Shown here piece by piece: positions 41,366 to 49,107 of a stretch of 64,000 nucleotides of DNA. A model generated the notes under the pieces. It saw only the letters and a program-made list of their open reading frames with translations. It was not told the DNA's origin and ran no database searches. The DNA is from Streptomyces sp. TP-A0356. Its GTDB lineage: Bacteria > Actinomycetota > Actinomycetes > Streptomycetales > Streptomycetaceae. A program made the translations under genes and the position numbers. Each line of letters starts with the position of its first letter. Within the stretch, counting starts at the first letter, position 1. The stretch covers positions 248,001-312,000 of the forward strand of contig NZ_BBZJ01000014.1 in NCBI RefSeq assembly GCF_001417775.1. The letters run 5' to 3'.

Positions 41366-42118
41366 TCACTTGGAGATTCCGAAGACGGCGCCCTCGGCGT
41401 GGACGGTTCCATGGAAGGACTGAACTACCGTGTCTCTGGGAGTAGTTGGCGCACTCAGGGGGCGCGCGCCGGCCCCTTCACCACCCCCGCCCCCACCACC
41501 ACCGCCGGCGTGCGGCCCGTCGCCGTCCAGACCCAGCGCCCGGACGTCGTATCCGGGCACCCAGACCCACGCCCGCCCCGCGTACTCCTTCTCCTCGATC
41601 AGCACCTCGCGGAACTCCTGCGCCCGGATGGTGGTGTAGGCCTCGCGGACCACGTCGTTGAAGACGGTCGCCGAGACCGCGACGGCCAGGCACGCCCCCG
41701 GTGCCGCGGCCAGGGCGGCCCGCAGCACCCTGCTGTCCAGCATCCGGCCGATCTCGACGGGGGCGCGGCCGACGAAGCCGTTGGCCGCCGGGGACGCCGT
41801 GCCGAAGTGCACCACGGCCCGCAGGCGCAGCCATGCCTCCGGCAGCCGACCGTGGTTGAAGGCCCGCAGGCCGGCGTCCAGCTGCCGCATGAAGGTGTCG
41901 ACGAGGGCCGGCTCCGAAGCTCCCTCGGGCAGGACGGCGAGCACCGAGTCACCGGCCTCCTGTGTGCTCCACCGCTCCCGCTGCAGACCGGCCACGGCGG
42001 CGGCCTCCCCGAGCAGCCGCTGGATGGCCTCCTGCAACTGCCGCTGCGTCAGGACGTCGACGCCCCCGTAGCCCTTCGCGTCGACCGCCAGCAGCAGTCT
42101 GCGCCCGAACGTTTCCAT
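41366..42118 (-). CDS. Nucleotidyl-cyclase-like protein with C-terminal amyloid-like motif
   Basis: A 250-residue class III cyclase-like protein. LLLAVDAKGYGG has the first metal Asp (13), QEAGDSVLAVLP the second (57), and LRLRAVVHFGTA the conserved strand of these cyclases; the product nucleotide cannot be told. A poly-Gly/Ala linker (about 204-222) leads to residues 229-249, which align without gaps with residues 88-108 of the neighbouring NTPase. A Pycsar-effector-like membrane protein is encoded divergently 400 bases away, so a pyrimidine cyclic nucleotide is a reasonable guess. It is the first gene of the four-gene operon. Confidence 0.72.
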   Translation of the reverse strand: METFGRRLLLAVDAKGYGGVDVLTQRQLQEAIQRLLGEAAAVAGLQRERWSTQEAGDSVLAVLPEGASEPALVDTFMRQLDAGLRAFNHGRLPEAWLRLRAVVHFGTASPAANGFVGRAPVEIGRMLDSRVLRAALAAAPGACLAVAVSATVFNDVVREAYTTIRAQEFREVLIEEKEYAGRAWVWVPGYDVRALGLDGDGPHAGGGGGGGGGEGAGARPLSAPTTPRDTVVQSFHGTVHAEGAVFGISK

Positions 42119-42523
42119 GCTTGAACTCCCCGCTCACTCAATGGAGTCACACCCCAGTGCCCCTCGGGTCCGGGGCGCGCTCCGGAACACGGCCGGCGTC
42201 CGCTCCCCCGGGCGCGGACGCCGGTACGCCAGTGGTACACGTCGCGCCCCGCGCGGACCCCGTCGAAATACGGGATGTGGTAGAAGGCGAAAACATACAA
42301 GGGCCGACGGACGTTACGGGCGGGTTCAGGAAGAGGGGAGTGCGGAATCGGACAGGGGGTTCACCACACGACCAGCCGAGCCCCGGAGCCCAAACGCCGA
42401 GGAATCCCGCAAGGCGGCCGCAGGCCCGCAAGAACGCCGAATCCCGCCCAAATGCCAGGTCCTTCCGCCGGCGAGCGGGTGTACTCGGTGACGACGAGCG
42501 TGCCACCGACCCGAGGAGGCCGT
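42119..42523. promoter_or_regulatory. Divergent promoter region, cyclase operon and membrane effector
   Basis: About 400 bases separate the two divergent starts and should hold both promoters. GAGGAGG at 42513-42519 is the ribosome site of the effector gene. I could not identify a convincing Crp-type palindrome by eye, although a Crp-family gene is close by. Confidence 0.4.
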
Positions 42524-43051
42524 ATGCCGTCCGCCGGTGCCGACCCGGACGACCGCCCCGCGCGGTACATGTTCACCGCCCTGCAAACCGCCCACCAGCA
42601 CGCCGACACGAAGGCCGGGATCCTGGCGGCCGCGCAGGCGGCGCTGGTCGGCACGGCGGGCTCCTGGAGCGGACAGGCCCTGCACACCGCGGAACGCGGC
42701 GGGGCGGCGGGGGTGCTCGCCGGATCCCTGCTCGCGCTGTTCCTCGTCGGGCTGTTCGGCGGTGCGGGCTTCCTGGCCGCCACCCTGCGGCCCAGGGTGC
42801 TGCGCTCCGCCGAGGCCAACCGGTACGGCTTCGCCCATCTCGCGACGGGACCCGACATCCTTCCGGCAGAGGGTGCGGAGGATCCGGACGGTGACGTGGT
42901 CGTGGAGCGGCGGGAGTTGTCGCGGGCGATCCGGTTCCTCGCCCGCGTGGCCCTGCGCAAGTACCGGTGCCTGACCGGCGCTGTGGTGTGCACGACCGTG
43001 ATGGGTGTCAGCGCCGGGCTGCTCGTGGCGCTGTGCCCGTTGCTGTCCTGA
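42524..43051 (+). CDS. Pycsar-effector-like transmembrane protein
   Basis: A 175-residue membrane protein. It opens with a helix HQHADTKAGILAAAQAALVG whose DTKAG motif is characteristic of the Pycsar effector TM (PycTM/DUF5706-like) family. A strong hydrophobic hairpin (AGSLLALFLVGLFGGAGFLA) and a C-terminal membrane helix (CTTVMGVSAGLLVALCPLL) follow, with a soluble acidic loop between. In Pycsar systems such proteins permeabilise the inner membrane when they bind cCMP or cUMP made by a phage-activated cyclase. A cyclase-like gene is divergent from it. The assignment rests on the motif, topology and context. Confidence 0.65.
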   Translation: MPSAGADPDDRPARYMFTALQTAHQHADTKAGILAAAQAALVGTAGSWSGQALHTAERGGAAGVLAGSLLALFLVGLFGGAGFLAATLRPRVLRSAEANRYGFAHLATGPDILPAEGAEDPDGDVVVERRELSRAIRFLARVALRKYRCLTGAVVCTTVMGVSAGLLVALCPLLS

Positions 43052-43069
43052 CCGGCGCCGTGGGCGGCC

Positions 43070-43768
43070 TCACTCCTCGGGCCCCAGATCCGCAAGCCAT
43101 CTGAGCCGGGGCAGATCACGGATGGTGGTGGAGCGGTAGCCGGTCTCCAGCAGGCCGTCCTCGCGCAGTTCCCGCAGCGCCTTCTGGACCGTGGACTCGG
43201 CCGCCCCGGTGAGCGCGGCGATCTCCGGCTGGGTCAGCCGGCAGCCGACGACCACGCCACCGTCGACCGGCTGGCCGTAGGCGGTGGCGAGTTCCACCAG
43301 CAGCCGGGCCAGCCGTACCTTCGCCGGATAGCCGCGGAACTCCAGGCGCCGCCGGTTGGCCCAGCGCAGCCGGTCGGCGACGATCCTGGTCAGGGCCATG
43401 GACACCTCCGGCCGCCGCATCATCAGGGCGTGCAGCACACCGGGTTGCAGCACCCGGGCCGTCATGGGACCGCAGGCCGTCACCGTGGCGGAGCGCGGCG
43501 AACCGTCCATGGCCGCCATCTCCCCGACCGTGTCACCACCGAAACGGACGGCGAGCAACGACGTCTCCCCGTTCTCCACCCTCGCCGTCACCTTGGCGAA
43601 GCCGGAGAGCAGTACCAGGACGTGCCGGTCGTGCGCGCCCTCGCTCAGGAGCACATCGCCCGGCTCGAACGGTCTCTCCGCCCCCAGCTGGAGCAGTTCC
43701 TGCCGGACCGGCGGCGACAGCACCCCCAGCAGGCTGCGTACGGGCCACTCCGCGGAGCTGTAGGGCAT
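43070..43768 (-). CDS. Crp/Fnr-family regulator
   Basis: A 232-residue regulator from ATG 43768 (GGAG upstream). The cyclic-nucleotide-binding domain keeps the phosphate-binding cassette (TVGEMAAMDGSPRSATVTA, with its Glu and Arg). A helix-turn-helix follows (LTQPEIAALTGAAESTVQKA, LRELREDGLLE). It converges with the effector gene. Because the ligand-binding residues are intact it may sense the product of the local cyclase and adjust expression of the system; this is inference. Alternatively it belongs to an unrelated regulon, since Crp-type genes are common in Streptomyces. Confidence 0.85.
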   Translation of the reverse strand: MPYSSAEWPVRSLLGVLSPPVRQELLQLGAERPFEPGDVLLSEGAHDRHVLVLLSGFAKVTARVENGETSLLAVRFGGDTVGEMAAMDGSPRSATVTACGPMTARVLQPGVLHALMMRRPEVSMALTRIVADRLRWANRRRLEFRGYPAKVRLARLLVELATAYGQPVDGGVVVGCRLTQPEIAALTGAAESTVQKALRELREDGLLETGYRSTTIRDLPRLRWLADLGPEE

Positions 43769-43817
43769 GACGCGCTCTCCCCATGCGACGGCGAATACCC
43801 CTCCATGCTGCCGCTGA

Positions 43818-45044
43818 TCACATCGCCGGGCGACGGACTTGCTCCACACCGTCCTGCGCGGCCCCGGAACCACCCGCGACGCCCCGCGGCCGGCGCCTGG
43901 CCGCCGCCGCCAGCGTCAGCGTCACCCCCACCGACCCGGCAGCCATCACCGTCATCGCCACCGCCGGCGCGGTGAGTTGGGCCACCGCTCCCGCCAGTGC
44001 CGCGCTCACGCCCTGCATCGTGAGCCTGCCCGCCGAGTCCAGGCCCAGGGCGTGACCGCTCAGTCCCTCCGGGACCAGGGCCATCAGGCGCTCCTGCTGG
44101 ACGAGGCCCGCGCTGAAGCCGACCGAGGCCAGAGCCACACAAACGGCCGCCACCGGTACGGCGGGACGCAGGGCGAACAGCAGATACGGGGTCGCCAGGA
44201 GCAGCAGGAGCGGGATGCCGAGGCGGCGGCGCAGGGCGAGCGGCAGGATGCGGCCCGTGGTGACGTCCCCGACGAACATGCCGAACGCCGCGCACGCGAA
44301 CAGCACACCGGCCCGGTCCGGCGCGTAGGACACGTACAGCGACTCGCAGCCGACGACCAGGCCGTTCGGGACCCACAGGAGGAGGTAGACGGTCCAGCGT
44401 TCCCGGGACGACCACAGCAGCGCGTTGGTGCGCCAGGTCCCCGCGACCGAGGGGCGGCCCGCGGTGCGGGGGGCGCGGCGGGTCAGGCCGGACCGGGCCG
44501 CCAGGGCCCCGCCCAGGTGGAGCGCCGCGGCCGTCAGGAGCGTCCCGCGCGAGGAGAGCAGCGCCACCAGGACGCCTCCGGTCGCGTAACCGGTGATCTG
44601 CATGATCCCGTTCATCATGTTGAAGGCCGAACGGCCCAGCAGATAGCCGTTGTCGGGCAGGATCTCGTTCAGCAGGCCCCAGCGGACCCCACCGCCGAGC
44701 GACTGGACCAGGCCGAGGACCAGGATCAGGGCGAAGACCGCCGCGATCGGCAGGCCCGGTGCCGCCAGCAGCGCCGTACCGGCCGCGAACGCGCACGCGA
44801 TGCCCGTCATCGTCGCGCGCGGCGGCAGTCGGTCCGCCGCCGACAGCAGCGTCGTCGCGCCCACGACCTGCGCCAGCTGCGGGCCGAACATGCTGACCGC
44901 GGACAGCAGCGGTGAGTCGGTGGCGCGGTACACCAGTGTGCCGAGGGCCAGGCCGCCCAGGGTCGAGGCGGCCGTCTGGAGGGCGGTGGACAGGAAGAGC
45001 GGGGTGAACTCCCGGGAGCGGAAGAGATCGGAGTAGCTGCGCAT
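43818..45044 (-). CDS. MFS transporter
   Basis: A 408-residue major facilitator protein with about 12 helices (for example AAVFALILVLGLVQSLGGGV, IPLLLLLATPYLLFALRPAV). DRLPPRATMTGI resembles the conserved loop between helices 2 and 3, and GRSAFNMMNGIMQITGYATG is helix 5. Typical of drug-efflux-like members of unknown substrate. It is divergent from an ArsR-like regulator gene, with a perfect palindrome in the 78-base gap, which suggests inducible export. The C-terminus is short and basic. Confidence 0.87.
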   Translation of the reverse strand: MRSYSDLFRSREFTPLFLSTALQTAASTLGGLALGTLVYRATDSPLLSAVSMFGPQLAQVVGATTLLSAADRLPPRATMTGIACAFAAGTALLAAPGLPIAAVFALILVLGLVQSLGGGVRWGLLNEILPDNGYLLGRSAFNMMNGIMQITGYATGGVLVALLSSRGTLLTAAALHLGGALAARSGLTRRAPRTAGRPSVAGTWRTNALLWSSRERWTVYLLLWVPNGLVVGCESLYVSYAPDRAGVLFACAAFGMFVGDVTTGRILPLALRRRLGIPLLLLLATPYLLFALRPAVPVAAVCVALASVGFSAGLVQQERLMALVPEGLSGHALGLDSAGRLTMQGVSAALAGAVAQLTAPAVAMTVMAAGSVGVTLTLAAAARRRPRGVAGGSGAAQDGVEQVRRPAM

Positions 45045-45082
45045 GCGCGGAGTCTGAGCGGGCGCGGAAGGCGGTCGTTATT

Positions 45083-45102
45083 GTTTCGCGTGCGCGCGAA
45101 AC
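45083..45102. promoter_or_regulatory. Operator between MFS and ArsR-like genes
   Basis: Arms GTTTCGCG and CGCGAAAC with a 4-base centre form a perfect palindrome, 20 bases before the regulator's start and 38 bases before the transporter's. GTTATT next to it could be a -10 element. A site bound by the adjacent regulator is the simplest explanation. Confidence 0.75.
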
Positions 45103-45122
45103 ACGGGGAGGGCGGACGGACC

Positions 45123-46091
45123 ATGGGTCTCTGGTACGTCAACGCCGACACCCTCGCCGGGAGCCGGTTCGTGCTGTCGCCGCTCGCCGAGGTCTTCGCG
45201 AGTCTGAAGCTGCTGCACGCGGGCACCGCCTGCCACCCCGGTGAACGCGCCTGGCTGGACGCCCACCTGCCCGCATACCGCCGGCGGCTGGCCGCCGACC
45301 CCGTCACCGCGCTGCTCGTCCGCAGCGGGCTGGGCCAGGAGTGGATCGCCGACTTCCTCACCCCCACCCCGAGGGACGGGGAGACCTTCGAGGAGGGCGT
45401 CGCCCGGGTGCGCGCCGCCTCACCGGCCGGGGCCCGCGCCCATCTCACCGTCTCGCTGCGCGGCCCGCTCCCCGCCCCGCTGGACCGTGACGACCTGCCC
45501 CGGCGCGCCGCCGATCTGCTGACCTACGTGTGGACGCGGACGGTACGCCCGTCCTGGGACCGGCGGCGGCGCGTCCTGGAGGCCGATGTGGTCGCGCGGA
45601 CCGCACGGCTCGGCCGGGGCGGCTGGGCGGCCGCGGTGGACACCCTGCGGCCTGGCCGCACGCGCTGGCTCGGCGGGAACCGGCTCCAGGTCAACCTGCA
45701 CGAGTACCCGCCGCGCGAGATCTCCGGCGCGCAGCTGGTCTTCGTCCCCGTCACCCCGCAGCGGACCGGCTGGGTGTCCTGGGAGGAGCGCGATCGGTAC
45801 GCCGTCGTCTATCCGTGCGCGGGAGTACTGGCCCAGGGGCCGCGCGAGGCGGTGCCAACCGGCCTCGGCGCGCTGCTCGGGCCGGCCCGGGCCGGGGTCC
45901 TCGTCCTTCTCGACTCCCCCATGAGCACGAGCCAGTTGGTCGCCGTGACGGGGCAGGGCCTCGGGTCGGTCGGGCGCCACCTCAAGGTGCTGCTGGACGC
46001 GCGGCTGGTGGAGCGGCGGCGGGCAGGGCGGTCGGTGCTGTACTCGCGTACCGTCGCCGGTGAGGTGCTCGTCACAGCGCAGCGGGTCTGA
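45123..46091 (+). CDS. ArsR-like winged-helix regulator
   Basis: A 322-residue regulator. The first 230 residues form a DUF5937-like domain (WYVNADTLAGSRFVLSPLAE, LDAHLPAYRRRLAADPVTAL) of unknown fold. The C-terminal 85 residues are an ArsR-type winged helix (LLDSPMSTSQLVAVTGQGLG, SVGRHLKVLLDARLVERRRA, GRSVLYSRT). Such proteins usually repress a neighbouring transporter. ATG 45123 follows GGAGGG ten bases upstream, and a palindromic operator lies just before it. It is divergent from the MFS gene. The inducing ligand is unknown. Confidence 0.82.
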   Translation: MGLWYVNADTLAGSRFVLSPLAEVFASLKLLHAGTACHPGERAWLDAHLPAYRRRLAADPVTALLVRSGLGQEWIADFLTPTPRDGETFEEGVARVRAASPAGARAHLTVSLRGPLPAPLDRDDLPRRAADLLTYVWTRTVRPSWDRRRRVLEADVVARTARLGRGGWAAAVDTLRPGRTRWLGGNRLQVNLHEYPPREISGAQLVFVPVTPQRTGWVSWEERDRYAVVYPCAGVLAQGPREAVPTGLGALLGPARAGVLVLLDSPMSTSQLVAVTGQGLGSVGRHLKVLLDARLVERRRAGRSVLYSRTVAGEVLVTAQRV

Positions 46092-46126
46092 CGGGCCCGT
46101 CACGAACCGGAGTTAGCATCCGCTTC

Positions 46127-46636
46127 ATGACGACTACTGACAACACCGCCGGCTCCGTCCTCGACGTCGAGATCGACGCCCTGCGGGGCGGCCCCGCGAA
46201 CCTGTCCCAGTACACGGGCAAGGCCGTCCTCGTGGTGAACGTCGCCTCCAAGTGCGGGTTGACGCCGCAGTACGCGGGCCTGGAGCGGCTGCAGGAGCGG
46301 TACGCGCCGCTGGGCTTCACCGTGCTCGGGGTGCCCTGCAACCAGTTCCTCGGGCAGGAGCCCGGGACCTCCGAGGAGATCGCGGAGTTCTGCTCGGCCA
46401 CGTACGGCGTGACCTTCCCGATGACCGAGAAGATCGAGGTGAACGGCGAGGGGCGGCACACGCTGTACGACCGCCTCGTCGGATTCGCGGACGCCGAGGG
46501 ACACAGCGGGGACATCCGCTGGAACTTCGAGAAGTTCCTGATCGGGAAGGACGGCCGGGTCGCCGCCCGCTTCTCGCCGCAGACGGAGCCGGAGGCGGCG
46601 GACATCGTGGCGGCGGTGGAGAAGGCCCTCGCCTGA
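46127..46636 (+). CDS. Glutathione peroxidase-family (thiol) peroxidase
   Basis: A 169-residue thiol peroxidase reducing hydroperoxides. NVASKCGLTPQYAGLERLQ contains the peroxidatic Cys (Cys rather than selenocysteine), GVPCNQFLGQEPG provides the resolving Cys/Gln block, and IRWNFEKFLIGKDGR supplies the catalytic Trp-Asn. Streptomyces lack glutathione, so mycothiol or thioredoxin is the probable reductant. ATG 46127 is 35 bases after the ArsR-like gene; they may be cotranscribed, but a shared role is not evident. Full length, with all catalytic residues. Confidence 0.93.
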   Translation: MTTTDNTAGSVLDVEIDALRGGPANLSQYTGKAVLVVNVASKCGLTPQYAGLERLQERYAPLGFTVLGVPCNQFLGQEPGTSEEIAEFCSATYGVTFPMTEKIEVNGEGRHTLYDRLVGFADAEGHSGDIRWNFEKFLIGKDGRVAARFSPQTEPEAADIVAAVEKALA

Positions 46637-46698
46637 CGCCGGGCCCCACGGGCGGCCGCCGGGCCGGACACCCGACCGTCCGGCCCGGCGGTCGACCT

Positions 46699-46734
46699 TG
46701 CCCCTGGGGCAGAGTTGACCCTGCCCCTGGGTCA
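46699..46734. repeat. Duplicated palindrome between convergent genes
   Basis: TGCCCCTGGGGCA (46699-46711) is a perfect palindrome and TGCCCCTGGGTCA (46722-46734) is a near copy 23 bases further on; the flanking bases are repeated too. The position between two convergent stops favours a termination or mRNA-end role over an operator. Confidence 0.6.
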
Positions 46735-46808
46735 GAGGGGAGCGTCCTCGTCACCGGGCGGAAGGCGTCCGGTGGGCCGGCCGGGGTTGCCCGCGAGGCG
46801 GGCAGCCC

Positions 46809-48854
46809 TCACCGCAGCTCCGGCGGGCACGGTGTGCCCCGGGGGAGCTGGTAGGGAGCAGCCAGACGGTAGGTGCCCGGGCGGGGGGCCACCAGTTCCG
46901 TCCACTTGTCGCCCGACGCGTCCTGAGCCGTCTCCATCAGACAGCCGTTGACGTTGTCGTACGTCTTCGGCGTGCCCTCCGGGCGGTGCTTCGACGTCTC
47001 CGTCTCCTGCGGCGGCTTGACGCCCTTGCCCTGTGCGTCGACCAGGCCCAGCCACGGCGAGTACGGGACGCGGATGAGCACGCGGCCCGCCTTCTTCACC
47101 TCGATCGTCAGCTCGCCCTGCTCCGCCCGGTCGACGACCGCCGGCGGATCCACCAGCGGAGTGGGGTCGGTGACCGCGAACAGCTGCCAGTTGGCGTCGC
47201 CCCAGATCTGCGTCAGATACGGCATGCCCCGCTGGACGAGTTGGCGCTCGCGCTGACCGCCGTCGCCGTCCGGCTCCCCCTTCGGCAGCACCACGTAGTG
47301 CACCGCCCAGCGCTGCAGCCAGGAGTGGTAGTTCGCGGAGTTGAGCGTGTCGTCGTAGAAGAGCGGGTTGCGCTCCATGTCGGCCTGACGGTTCCAGCCA
47401 CGCGCGAGGTTCACGTACGGGGCCAGCGCCGACGCCTCTCGGTGCGAGCGCGCCGGCACGACCTCCACGCGGCCCTTCTCGGCGCCGACCACCTGCAGCT
47501 GGTTCACCAGCGGTGCCAGCTCGCGCGCCCAGGACGCCGCCGGGGTCGTGTGGACGATGTCGTCGACCGTCTTGAAGCCGATCCAGCCGGCGAAGCCCGC
47601 GACCGCGAGGACGAGGGCGTACCACTTCCGGCTGCGCGGCACCGCGAACGGGAGCGCCGCGACCAGCGCCACCCCCGCGAACAGCATCGCAAGCCGTGTG
47701 ATGTTCGAGCCGATCTGCGAGCTGATCAGCCAGACCAGGAGCACGGAGAGCCCGTAGACCGCCGCCGTGATCCGTACCGTCTTCCACTCCGTGGGGACCA
47801 GCAGGAAGACCAGGACCGCGAAGAGGAAGGGCAGGGTCGCCGACGCCCATGTCATCGGCTGCGTACCGGAGAACGGGAACAGCCAGGCCGACAGCGCGAC
47901 CACGACTGCCGGCGCCAGGCCCAGCGCCCAGGCGCCGGGGCGCCGCTTCTGGAGGAACAGCGCCACCGCCACGAGGCCGACGAACAGGCCCGCCACCGGG
48001 GACGACATCGTGGCCAGCGCGGCCAGCGGCGCGGCGCAGAGCGCCTTCGCCCAGCGTTTGTAGCGCCAGCGGTAGGGCCAGCAGAAGACGACCGCCGTCG
48101 CGCCCAGCGCGAACATCGTGCCCAGGCCGAACGTCACACGCCCCGAGATGGCGTTGCACAGCAGCCCGAAGACCCCGGCCAGGGCCGGCCACCACGGCTC
48201 ACTGACCGCACGGCTGCGGATCAGGACCAGCGTGAGCAGCCCGGCCGAGATCGTCCCCGCGATCATCATCGTCGTACGGACGCCGAGCACCGACATCAGA
48301 TACGGCGACACCACGCTGTACGACACCGGGTGCATGCCCCCGTACCAGGCGAGGTTGTACGCCGAGTCCGGGTGCCGTCCCACGAACTCCGCCCACGCAT
48401 CCTGCGCGGCGAGGTCGCCGCCACTGTTCGCGAACGTGAAGAACCAGACGAGATGCAGCAACCCGGCGAGGGCCGTGACCGCCAGGACGGGGTGCCCGCG
48501 GGCCAGGTCCGCGCCGCGTGAGGACCTCAGGCGGGCGAGCAGGGCGCGGCGACGGGGCGCCGTCGCCGCCTCGTCGGCAGGGGGTTCGGAGCCCCTCGCG
48601 GGGGCCGGGGCCGGTGCCGGGGCCGACGGCCGGGCGGCGCCGCGGGGCGACGCGTCCTCGGCCGTAGACCGGGGAGCGTCGCCGGAGGACGTGTCAGCGG
48701 CCCGGGACCGGGGGCCTTCGCCGAGGGCCCCGGTGGCCGGGTGCCGCGTCGGGCCGGCGTCGGGCGCGCGCAGCGGTATTCGCGAGTCGGCCGTCCGGCC
48801 CGGTTGACGGCCCGGATCGGCGTCGTCGGCGTGTGTCGGCTCCGCTGTGGCCAC
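46809..48854 (-). CDS. Multi-pass membrane protein, GT-C-like or unknown transporter
   Basis: A 681-residue protein. The first 115 residues are disordered and Ala/Pro-rich. About 12 hydrophobic helices follow (VLAVTALAGLLHLVWFFTFA, VGLVAVALFLQKRR, LPFLFAVLVFLLVPTEW). A 200-residue extracytoplasmic C-terminal domain follows, with NPLFYDDTLNSANYHSWLQR and WAVHYVVLPKGEPDG. That layout resembles GT-C glycosyltransferases (membrane domain plus outer domain), and SGGDLAAQDAWAEFVGRH could be the first-loop acidic motif, but no diagnostic signature is present. It may belong to cell-envelope assembly with the adjacent carboxypeptidase. The function is not known. Confidence 0.7.
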   Translation of the reverse strand: MATAEPTHADDADPGRQPGRTADSRIPLRAPDAGPTRHPATGALGEGPRSRAADTSSGDAPRSTAEDASPRGAARPSAPAPAPAPARGSEPPADEAATAPRRRALLARLRSSRGADLARGHPVLAVTALAGLLHLVWFFTFANSGGDLAAQDAWAEFVGRHPDSAYNLAWYGGMHPVSYSVVSPYLMSVLGVRTTMMIAGTISAGLLTLVLIRSRAVSEPWWPALAGVFGLLCNAISGRVTFGLGTMFALGATAVVFCWPYRWRYKRWAKALCAAPLAALATMSSPVAGLFVGLVAVALFLQKRRPGAWALGLAPAVVVALSAWLFPFSGTQPMTWASATLPFLFAVLVFLLVPTEWKTVRITAAVYGLSVLLVWLISSQIGSNITRLAMLFAGVALVAALPFAVPRSRKWYALVLAVAGFAGWIGFKTVDDIVHTTPAASWARELAPLVNQLQVVGAEKGRVEVVPARSHREASALAPYVNLARGWNRQADMERNPLFYDDTLNSANYHSWLQRWAVHYVVLPKGEPDGDGGQRERQLVQRGMPYLTQIWGDANWQLFAVTDPTPLVDPPAVVDRAEQGELTIEVKKAGRVLIRVPYSPWLGLVDAQGKGVKPPQETETSKHRPEGTPKTYDNVNGCLMETAQDASGDKWTELVAPRPGTYRLAAPYQLPRGTPCPPELR

Positions 48855-49030
48855 CTGAAGGCACTCCCCGTGTCCCGTTTCCGTTCTCGCCCCGCGTCCG
48901 GTTCCGTTCTCGGCCCGTGTCCGGACATCCGCAAGAGTTCCGTCACCGTTCCGTCGGGGTTCTTCCGGGGGTCCGTCCCGGGCCAGGATCGACTGCTACA
49001 GACCTGCCCCGATCTCGCGACGCTAGCACG

Positions 49031-49075
49031 CACCCCGCCGACGGGGCCCCGGGTGGGGGCCCCGTCGGCGGGGTG
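49031..49075 (-). terminator. Terminator after the carboxypeptidase gene
   Basis: A perfect 20-bp stem (49031-49050 with 49056-49075) with a 5-base loop lies 33 bases past the carboxypeptidase stop on the minus strand. It isolates that gene from the membrane-protein gene downstream. The remaining bases up to 48855 show no gene. Confidence 0.85.
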
Positions 49076-49107
49076 CGGGTGCCCGACCGGACGTCCGGTG
49101 CGCCGGT

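Noticed and set aside
46699..46734. The duplicated palindrome as a promoter operator
   Set aside because: It lies between two convergent stop codons, with no start codon nearby, so a termination role fits better.
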